A DNA stretch of 7,400 bases from an uncultured Erysipelotrichaceae bacterium. GTDB taxonomy: Bacteria; Bacillota_I; Bacilli_A; Acholeplasmatales; Anaeroplasmataceae. The stretch lies in the NCBI GenBank assembly GCA_902796895.1, contig CADBQV010000262.1:1-7400 (forward strand), given 5' to 3'. Under the pieces are notes generated by a model, which did not search any database, had not been told where the DNA came from, and worked only from the letters and a program-made list of their open reading frames with translations. Both the position numbers and the translations under genes were made by a program. Shown in pieces: positions 1 to 5,433 of the stretch (position 1 is its first letter; each line of letters starts with the position of its first letter).

Positions 1-2084
1 TATTAACCTTTAGAGAAATGTTAATAGAAGATATGAATAGTGGTATGAATATAATAAAGCATATTTATAATAAGCATTCATATTTCTTAATTGATGAATC
101 ACAAGATACATCACCATTTCAAACTGAATTATTTTTATATTTAACATCTAAAAATAAAGCATTGAAGATGGAAGATTGTAATCCAATGCCTGGTTCTTTA
201 TTCATTCTTGGTGATCCTAAGCAATCTATTTATAGATTTAGAGGAGCAGATGTACCATCATATTTAAAAACAAGAGATTTATTTAAAAATGTATTTGATC
301 AAAATGAAAATGAAGTATTACTTATGACTCAAAATTTTAGATCTCATATTGATATGATTAAATATTTTAATAAAGTATTTGAAAAAATGGATAATTATGA
401 ACAAATACCTATAGAAAAAGGAATTGGTGGAACCTTTGGATTATATAAATATGATAATTATATTAATGTAATTAAAAAGATGTTAAATAATCCTAATTAT
501 AAAGTTAAAGTTAAAGATAACAATAGAAAAAAAGATGAAGATGGATTGTCTTTACCTATATTTAAAGATTTTATGATTATTACAACTAATAAAGAAAAGC
601 ATGATGAAATCATTAATGAATTAAGATTGAATAATATTCCATGCTATACAGAAGGAAGCTTTAGCATTAGTGATAATGATGCGATAAAATCTGTATATGC
701 AATATTTAATTATATTGTAAATAAATATGATATAAGCAAAGGTGCCTTAAAGGATTTACTTACAAGCCCAATATTTAATTTTAAATATGATGAAATTGTA
801 GATATAAATTTATCTAATCTAGATGAAAAAACAAAAAAATATTTAGATATAATTGATAATTTATCAGATATAAAAAATCCAATTGTTTTATATGAAAAAT
901 TATTAAATCATATAGAATTATTTAAAAGAATAGATTTTATTAATATGGAATATGCATATTTTATATTAGAAGCCTTAAAGGATGCATATAATAATGCAGT
1001 AATATCTAATAATTTAGACGCCTTATTATTTATTGAAGATATAATCAATAAAAAGCAAGAAAGAATTATGAGCATGGATTATAAACCAAATGCCATAATG
1101 CTTGCAAACCTACATAAGGTAAAAGGCTTAGAGGCTCCGATTGTTATACTTATTAAAGCTGGAGTTAATAATAATAAAAAGGCAACTATTAGAATGGATT
1201 ATGTTAATTCTAATTCTTATATAATGAATACAGATAGTAATAAATTTAATGGAATTACATTTTATAATATAAAAACATCAAAATTTGAAAATGAAGAATC
1301 ATTAGAGGTTGAAGAATCTAAAAAAGAAGAAGATAGATTAAGATATGTTGCCGCAACACGTGCGAGAAGCTATCTATTTATAAATGATTATGGTAAAAGC
1401 TATTGGAAAAATCTAATAACAGATGATTTTTTAGATTTTGATGAATCAAATATAGATGATATAATACCAGATTCATTTGAAATAGACTTTGCATTTAGTA
1501 ATAAAAATAATAATGAATTTAATAACCAAAATTCATATAATATAAAAAGCCCAAGTAAGTTATTACATGATAGAGTAAATAATAAATTTAGTGAAATAGA
1601 TGAAAATAAAGATTTAAAAATTGATTCAAGATTAAAGGGTACTATAATTCATAGAATGCTTGAATTAATTGTTGTATCTAAATTTATGAATAAAAAAGAA
1701 GATATTATTAATTTTATAATTAATGAATTTAATTTAAATGATGATATTAATTATCATAAATTATTAAATGATGTATATGATACTATGTATAATGGTGGCT
1801 ACATTCAAAAGAATGGAATTTTTAATGATTTATTTAGTGTCTTAAAGAAATCTAATTGTTATTGTGAAATACCTTTTTCATATAAAAATGGAAATGATAT
1901 ATGGTATGGTAATATAGATTTATTATTTAATTATGATAATAATTGGTATATTATAGATTATAAAACAAATTATGAGGATGAAAATCTAGATATAGAATAT
2001 AAAAACCAATTAGAAGCATATAAAGATGCATTGAAAGCTTTAAAAAATATTGATGCGAAAACTTATATATATCATATAGGATAA
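1..2084 (+). CDS. addA: ATP-dependent helicase/nuclease subunit A (AddA/RexA-like), 5'-truncated by window edge
   Basis: C-terminal part of a UvrD/Rep-type (SF1A) helicase fused to a RecB-type nuclease, the AddA architecture that unwinds and resects double-strand DNA ends for recombination together with AddB. The frame is open to the left edge (first full codon at 3), so the ATG at 18 is an internal Met; the Walker A part lies outside. Numbering from that Met: motif II IDESQD (D26-E27), motif III GDPKQSIYRFRGAD (65-78), motif IV TQNFRSH (about 104-110), motif V LHKVKGLE (365-372), motif VI RLRYVAATRAR (440-450, arginine finger region). The nuclease domain follows: GTIIH (H545), D634, DYKT (D647, K649) and QLEAY (664-668), the complete PD-(D/E)XK set. 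About 690 residues are present against roughly 1,200 in full AddA. Both activities look intact. PcrA/UvrD is excluded by the nuclease domain. AddA is favoured over RecB because of the low-GC Firmicutes-like setting; addB would be expected upstream, unseen. Confidence 0.88.
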   Translation, partial: LTFREMLIEDMNSGMNIIKHIYNKHSYFLIDESQDTSPFQTELFLYLTSKNKALKMEDCNPMPGSLFILGDPKQSIYRFRGADVPSYLKTRDLFKNVFDQNENEVLLMTQNFRSHIDMIKYFNKVFEKMDNYEQIPIEKGIGGTFGLYKYDNYINVIKKMLNNPNYKVKVKDNNRKKDEDGLSLPIFKDFMIITTNKEKHDEIINELRLNNIPCYTEGSFSISDNDAIKSVYAIFNYIVNKYDISKGALKDLLTSPIFNFKYDEIVDINLSNLDEKTKKYLDIIDNLSDIKNPIVLYEKLLNHIELFKRIDFINMEYAYFILEALKDAYNNAVISNNLDALLFIEDIINKKQERIMSMDYKPNAIMLANLHKVKGLEAPIVILIKAGVNNNKKATIRMDYVNSNSYIMNTDSNKFNGITFYNIKTSKFENEESLEVEESKKEEDRLRYVAATRARSYLFINDYGKSYWKNLITDDFLDFDESNIDDIIPDSFEIDFAFSNKNNNEFNNQNSYNIKSPSKLLHDRVNNKFSEIDENKDLKIDSRLKGTIIHRMLELIVVSKFMNKKEDIINFIINEFNLNDDINYHKLLNDVYDTMYNGGYIQKNGIFNDLFSVLKKSNCYCEIPFSYKNGNDIWYGNIDLLFNYDNNWYIIDYKTNYEDENLDIEYKNQLEAYKDALKALKNIDAKTYIYHIG

Positions 2085-2110
2085 GAAGCCAGATGGCTTC
2101 TTATTTTATT
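2083..2110 (+). terminator. Intrinsic terminator of the addA-like gene
   Basis: An 8-bp perfect stem (2083-2090 with 2095-2102) with the loop AGAT begins at the last two bases of the TAA stop and runs into a T-rich stretch (TTATTTTATTT). It ends the addA transcript before the oppositely oriented tRNA gene. Confidence 0.8.
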
Positions 2111-2114
2111 TATA

Positions 2115-2142
2115 AAACAAAAAAAAGAGGCATAAGCCTCTT
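2115..2142 (-). terminator. Intrinsic terminator of the tRNA-His gene
   Basis: Read on the - strand, a 7-bp stem AAGAGGC/GCCTCTT (2142-2136 with 2131-2125) with loop TTAT is followed by a T run interrupted by one G (2124-2113). It lies 11 bases beyond the CCA end of the tRNA, as expected for a tRNA transcribed alone. With the addA terminator it forms a back-to-back pair that separates the converging transcripts. Confidence 0.82.
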
Positions 2143-2153
2143 AAAATCTTAAG

Positions 2154-2231
2154 TGGGGCGCATAGCAGGACTCGAACCTGTGAATGACGGAGCCACAATC
2201 CGCTGTGTTAACCAACTTCACCATATGCGCC
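2154..2231 (-). tRNA. tRNA-His (anticodon GTG)
   Basis: The complement strand folds as a cloverleaf. The acceptor stem GCGCATA (2230-2224) pairs with TATGCGC (2164-2158). The additional G at 2231 is G-1, opposite C73 (2157), the identity element of histidine tRNA. The D-arm has stem GTG/CAC and a loop with GTTGGTTAA. The anticodon stem GCGGA/TCCGT encloses the loop TTGTGGC with anticodon GTG at 2196-2194. The T loop TTCGAGT is canonical, and CCA is encoded (2156-2154). One A-C mismatch sits at the base of the T stem (49-65). Promoter and terminator flank it, so it is a single-gene transcript. Confidence 0.96.
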
Positions 2232-2254
2232 ATAAAATAAGATGTGCGATTATT

Positions 2255-2282
2255 ATTATACACAAAATATTTTTTTTGTAAA
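2255..2282 (-). promoter_or_regulatory. Promoter of tRNA-His
   Basis: On the - strand a TTTACA -35 box (2282-2277) and a consensus TATAAT -10 box (2260-2255) are separated by 16 bases. Transcription would start near 2248, leaving a leader of about 17 nt before G-1. The perfect -10 box suits a strongly expressed stable RNA. Confidence 0.75.
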
Positions 2283-2319
2283 GTGAAAGTTATAAAAAAC
2301 TGAATTATAAATTCACTTT
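2280..2319. repeat. Imperfect inverted repeat upstream of tRNA-His
   Basis: Outer arms AAAGTGAA (2280-2287) and TTCACTTT (2312-2319) are exact reverse complements. An inner pair TTATAA (2290-2295 and 2305-2310) surrounds a 9-base centre. The left arm overlaps the -35 box of the tRNA promoter. No gene ends nearby on either strand, so it is not an obvious terminator; an operator or a decayed hairpin are both possible. Chance pairing in AT-rich DNA is a real alternative for the inner arms, less so for the outer ones. Confidence 0.4.
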
Positions 2320-2342
2320 TTATTACTAAATAGCTATTTCTA

Positions 2343-2370
2343 TTGTAATTTATTAAAAAAATGTTAAAAT
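2343..2370 (+). promoter_or_regulatory. Promoter of the two-TM membrane protein gene
   Basis: TTGTAA (2343-2348), a 16-base spacer and TAAAAT (2365-2370), preceded by TGT, which makes an extended -10 (TGn). A start near 2377 gives a leader of about 27 nt. An AGAGG ribosome-binding site (2392-2396) lies 7 bases before the ATG at 2404. Confidence 0.6.
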
Positions 2371-2403
2371 AATTAGTGATATTTTATTAAAAGAGGTAGT
2401 AAA

Positions 2404-3747
2404 ATGAGTAAGTTTATTTTGAAAATTTTATATGCTGCCATCATATTAATTATATCAGTATTTGCTGGTATGATATTTTTTAACACATATAGGGCAGAAC
2501 ATATAATTGAAATGGCAGTTACATCAGTAAAAAATAGTGATTATAGTGAACTTGCCCATATATTTGGTGGCTTGTATTATGATGAAAAAATTGAAAAATT
2601 ATTTGTAAATAATAATACAGATGAAACTAAAGACAATAAATTTGAAATGGCAGTATTTCCTGCAATAAGCGAAGAATTATGTGAATATAAATTAGAAGGA
2701 AATGAGAAAAAAAGTGTTTATCATAAATTCGATAAAGCATATTCATTCTATATTTTAGATGTATCTAATACAGTTCAAAGAATTAAAAGAACTCAAGGTG
2801 AATATCATATTAATGATTATGGTTTAAAATTCTATGGTGAGGATAATAAATCATATATTTATAGATTTACAGTAAACGCAACAACTAATGAATCATATTA
2901 TGTAGCAACAGATTTAGGAGATACATTTAAAACTAAAAATGATTCAATATTAAACAAAAGTAGAGATCTAACAGTTAATTATACTAATTATGGTTTTATC
3001 AATTGTTTAATTTCTGAATCTAAATTAAATGCAATTAAAGAAATACTTGCATCAGATATCTTATCTTTTAATTTATGTGATAGTAACGGTGAAGATGTAT
3101 TAGCTAAATCTATAGATTATACATTTAATTTTACAGGTGAAACAGAAGATAAATTCTATCAAAATAAAACAATTAGTAATTTAATTGATTCATATAATAA
3201 ATTCTTCCCATATTATGATTTCCATACTTATAATCCAAATAAAGATTATAGTGTATCTCAACCAGTTATAGGTCAAGAATTAGATGATACAGAATATGAA
3301 AGACAAGTAAGAATTATTAATAGAGTATCAGATGATTTAAAAGAAAGCATTAGCCAAAAAACAATTGATACAAAAATAATGACAGCAATGACTGAAGATG
3401 AATTAATTCCTTCAAGTTTTAAAGTAAGTGCTGGATTTAAAACTGCAGGTATTATCGCATTAATTTTAGTTGTAGCATTCGTAATTTATATGTTATTATT
3501 CCACTTCCAATTCATAAGAAGTGTAATATTTAGAGAAAATAGACATACACAAATTAGAGCTAAAATACCTAATAAAGAAATTGTTGAAGATAAAAAGAAT
3601 ATGCGTCCTAAGCAAGAACCTAAAAAGCAATTACCAAATAAAAAAGATAATGCTCTAATTGATGCAAAGGATAATCAAACTACAAAGTCAAAAGAAAATG
3701 ATAATGTAATTGAAGCAAATGAAACTGATTTAAAAGATGGTGAATAA
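2404..3747 (+). CDS. Unrecognised membrane protein, two TM segments, charged cytoplasmic tail
   Basis: A 447-residue protein that I cannot assign to a family. The N-terminus has two lysines (K3, K7) followed by a hydrophobic segment of about 20 residues (6-27), which acts as a signal-anchor or uncleaved signal; no lipobox Cys or clear cleavage site is visible. Residues about 28-345 form a mixed alpha/beta domain rich in Tyr, Asn and acidic residues, predicted to lie outside the cell. A second hydrophobic segment (348-369) returns the chain to the cytoplasm, followed by Arg/Lys (R-rich 373-386) consistent with positive-inside, and a tail of about 70 residues that is very rich in Lys, Asn, Asp and Glu and probably disordered. 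The start is supported by AGAGG 7 bases upstream. It has its own promoter and terminator, so it is monocistronic. A scaffold, anchor or sensor are all conceivable; nothing catalytic can be identified. Confidence 0.85.
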   Translation: MSKFILKILYAAIILIISVFAGMIFFNTYRAEHIIEMAVTSVKNSDYSELAHIFGGLYYDEKIEKLFVNNNTDETKDNKFEMAVFPAISEELCEYKLEGNEKKSVYHKFDKAYSFYILDVSNTVQRIKRTQGEYHINDYGLKFYGEDNKSYIYRFTVNATTNESYYVATDLGDTFKTKNDSILNKSRDLTVNYTNYGFINCLISESKLNAIKEILASDILSFNLCDSNGEDVLAKSIDYTFNFTGETEDKFYQNKTISNLIDSYNKFFPYYDFHTYNPNKDYSVSQPVIGQELDDTEYERQVRIINRVSDDLKESISQKTIDTKIMTAMTEDELIPSSFKVSAGFKTAGIIALILVVAFVIYMLLFHFQFIRSVIFRENRHTQIRAKIPNKEIVEDKKNMRPKQEPKKQLPNKKDNALIDAKDNQTTKSKENDNVIEANETDLKDGE

Positions 3748-3764
3748 AAACCATCTTTTTTTTT
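3732..3764 (+). terminator. Intrinsic terminator overlapping the stop codon
   Basis: A 10-bp perfect stem (3732-3741 with 3750-3759) closes an 8-base loop, and nine consecutive Ts (3756-3764) follow or finish the stem. The left arm encodes the last residues of the membrane protein, and the TAA stop (3745-3747) lies in the loop. Confidence 0.88.
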
Positions 3765-3786
3765 ATATTAATGTATAATATAAAAA
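3760..3786. repeat. AT-only 11-bp inverted repeat
   Basis: Perfect 11-bp arms (3760-3770 and 3776-3786) with a 5-base centre, just after the terminator and abutting the -35 box of the next promoter. All paired bases are A or T, so its significance is modest; it may act as an UP-like A/T tract or simply extend the terminator region. Confidence 0.35.
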
Positions 3787-3787
3787 C

Positions 3788-3816
3788 TTGCATAATGACA
3801 TTAATAATGTTAAAAT
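3788..3816 (+). promoter_or_regulatory. Promoter of the WYL regulator operon
   Basis: TTGCAT (3788-3793), a 17-base spacer and TAAAAT (3811-3816) with a TGn extension (3808-3810). The 11-mer AATGTTAAAAT also occurs at the promoter of the preceding gene (2360-2370). The predicted start near 3823 leaves a leader of about 20 nt before the ATG at 3843. It sits directly downstream of a strong terminator, so this operon is transcribed independently. Confidence 0.68.
3793..3810. promoter_or_regulatory. Candidate operator: alternating TAATG/CATTA half-sites
   Basis: Between the -35 and -10 boxes the sequence reads TAATG-A-CATTA-A-TAATG, giving two overlapping perfect palindromes. The larger is ACATTA-A-TAATGT (3798-3810), 6 bp per arm. 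A dimeric helix-turn-helix protein bound here would block RNA polymerase. The WYL regulator encoded 33 bases downstream is the natural candidate for autoregulation; that link is inference. Confidence 0.5.
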
Positions 3817-3842
3817 TGATTGTGAATTGGACGGTGTAATAT

Positions 3843-4790
3843 ATGGGGAAAACTTCAGCTTCTATTAAATTAATTCAGCTTTTATCAGCAAGGGGAGATT
3901 ATGTTTCTACAATTGAAATATCAGAGGTATTAAATACTAATAAAAGAAACATAAGAGAATATATAAAAGAAATTGAAGAAGCAGGATATATAGTTGAATC
4001 AAAAAGAGGCTTAACAGGTGGTTATAAGCTTGTTTCAAGCAGTAATTTACCATCTATTAAATTATCATTTGAAGAAATTGATATTATTAAAGATGCTAAT
4101 AATTATTTATTAAATAGCGAATATAATAATAAGATGGAATTTGATTCAATCGTAGGTAAAATATTATCTACAATATTACATAAGGATGAATTTGATATGA
4201 TATCATTTATAGATAGATTCCCTCTATCTATGGATAAAACTGAATTAATTAATAGATATATAGCTATTAATAATGCAATATCAGATCAATATAAAATTGA
4301 ATTAGAATATAGAAATAATAAAAATGAATTAAGTAAATATACTATTAATCCATATAAATTATTTACATATAATGGTAATTGGTTTTTACTTGGTTATAAT
4401 GAAGATATAATGAAATTTGGTTATTATAAATTAAACAGAATCGAAAATTATTATAAAACAAGATATCATTTCATTAAAATTAATGATTTTGATGAAAGAG
4501 ATTATTTAGATGAATTTGGAATGACAAGAAATGGTGAATTCATTCATGTTGAATTTATATTAACTAATTTAAATGTCGCAATAAAAGAAAGAATATATGG
4601 TAAAAACCAAGTAATAGATGAAATCGATGATAATACAATAAAATTATCATGTGATATGCAAAATAAGGATATGATTAAATCCTTTGTTATGTCATTTGGT
4701 TCTAAAATTAAAATATTAGAACCATTATGGTTAAAAGAAGAAATAAAAGAAGAATTAATTAAAAGCTTTGAGGTTTTAGATAATGATTAA
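3843..4790 (+). CDS. HTH-WYL-WCX transcriptional regulator (YafY-like)
   Basis: A 315-residue DNA-binding regulator of the YafY/PafC-like WYL type. Residues about 4-62 form a winged helix-turn-helix: a first helix (IKLIQLLSARGDY), a second helix and recognition helix (STIEISEVLNTNKRNIREYI) and a wing ending GGYKL. A helical linker (about 72-125) leads to the WYL domain (about 138-203), where the signature appears as W180-F181-L182 in NWFLLGY, with the usual upstream INPYKL and downstream YYKLNRI. A C-terminal WCX-like domain (about 233-312) completes the family's standard length. WYL domains are thought to sense ligands such as nucleic acids or small molecules and usually work in dimers. The start has only a weak ribosome-binding site (GGACGG near 3829-3834), but no other in-frame Met precedes the helix-turn-helix. 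It heads an operon and overlaps the next gene by 8 nt. Its target and ligand cannot be read from the sequence. Confidence 0.93.
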   Translation: MGKTSASIKLIQLLSARGDYVSTIEISEVLNTNKRNIREYIKEIEEAGYIVESKRGLTGGYKLVSSSNLPSIKLSFEEIDIIKDANNYLLNSEYNNKMEFDSIVGKILSTILHKDEFDMISFIDRFPLSMDKTELINRYIAINNAISDQYKIELEYRNNKNELSKYTINPYKLFTYNGNWFLLGYNEDIMKFGYYKLNRIENYYKTRYHFIKINDFDERDYLDEFGMTRNGEFIHVEFILTNLNVAIKERIYGKNQVIDEIDDNTIKLSCDMQNKDMIKSFVMSFGSKIKILEPLWLKEEIKEELIKSFEVLDND

Positions 4791-5433
4791 AAATGTGTTT
4801 TTTGATTTTAATGGAACATTAATTAACGATGTTAATTTATGTATTGATCTATTAAATAAATTTTTAGAAAATCAAAATAAAAAATTAGTAACAAAAGAAA
4901 GATATAAAGAAATATTTAGATTTCCAATACAAGAATATTATAGACTTGCCGGTATTGATTTTAATATTGAATCATATGAATCATTATCAATAAAATTCAT
5001 AGAAGAATATCAACCAAAAAGCTATTTATGTGGCTTATATGATGGAGTATATGAAACATTAGAATTTTTAAAGAATAAAAATATTAATTTATATGTTTTA
5101 AGTGCATCTGAAATTAATAATTTAAAAAAGCAATGTGATATGTATAAAATATCTGGCTTTTTTAAAGAAATTATTGGACTTGATAATATTCATGCCGCAT
5201 CTAAAATTGATGTAGCTAAAGAATATATTAAAAACCATAATATAAATCCAAGTGAAACTATATTTATAGGTGATACACTTCATGATGTAGAGGTGGCAGA
5301 TGCGATTGGTGTTAATTGTTTTTTAGTTTCATGTGGACATCAAAGTGTCAATGTATTAAAACAAGCTAAAAAAACAATTATTGATGATATTAATGTCTTG
5401 AGGTTATATTACGATGAAATATTTAATAGATGA
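4783..5433 (+). CDS. HAD-superfamily hydrolase, PGP-like, DxNGT variant
   Basis: A 216-residue cytoplasmic hydrolase with a small helical (C1-type) cap at about 15-85. Motif I is D8-F-N10-G-T; motif II is S107 in YVLSASE; motif III is K141; motif IV is G163-D164-T-L-H-D168, the Mg2+ ligands. The nucleophile D8 is present, but the usual second Asp (general acid/base) is Asn. From family knowledge, a group of Firmicutes and Bacteroides HAD proteins carries D-W/F-NGT with a following F-P-x-x-x-Y-Y motif, here FPIQEYY, so this is a subgroup trait rather than decay. Those proteins are usually labelled phosphoglycolate-phosphatase-like, with no proven substrate. The start lies in the end of the regulator gene, with GAGG (4770-4773) 9 bases upstream; the 8-nt overlap suggests translational coupling. 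The likely role is a phosphatase for a sugar phosphate or similar small metabolite, but substrate and activity are uncertain. Confidence 0.9.
   Translation: MIKNVFFDFNGTLINDVNLCIDLLNKFLENQNKKLVTKERYKEIFRFPIQEYYRLAGIDFNIESYESLSIKFIEEYQPKSYLCGLYDGVYETLEFLKNKNINLYVLSASEINNLKKQCDMYKISGFFKEIIGLDNIHAASKIDVAKEYIKNHNINPSETIFIGDTLHDVEVADAIGVNCFLVSCGHQSVNVLKQAKKTIIDDINVLRLYYDEIFNR

Noticed and set aside
18..20. ATG at 18 as the true start of the helicase gene
   Set aside because: The frame is open to the left edge with plausible coding sequence (LTFRE) before it, there is no ribosome-binding site, and the essential Walker A region would be missing.
1500..1560. Asn-rich stretch in the AddA-like protein as a frameshift or repeat expansion
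   Set aside because: The frame is continuous and the nuclease motifs follow intact; AT-rich codon bias explains the Asn/Lys runs in a linker.
2154..2231. tRNA-His as an attachment site for an integrated element
   Set aside because: No integrase gene and no direct repeat of the tRNA 3' end is visible in the window.
3774..3779. TATAAT at 3774-3779 as the -10 box of the WYL operon
   Set aside because: The expected -35 position falls in the terminator stem with no matching hexamer; TTGCAT-17-TAAAAT downstream is better.
3843..4790. Anti-phage defence locus, since HTH-WYL-WCX proteins (BrxR/CapW type) regulate such systems and an AddA-like gene is nearby
   Set aside because: No effector, methylase, restriction or nucleotide-signalling gene follows; the partners are a HAD hydrolase and a lyase-like protein, and the addA gene is separated by a terminator, a tRNA and another gene.
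5431..5433. TGA read as Trp (mycoplasma code)
   Set aside because: All Trp codons within the genes are TGG and no other in-frame TGA occurs; reading through would add only a few residues before TAG.
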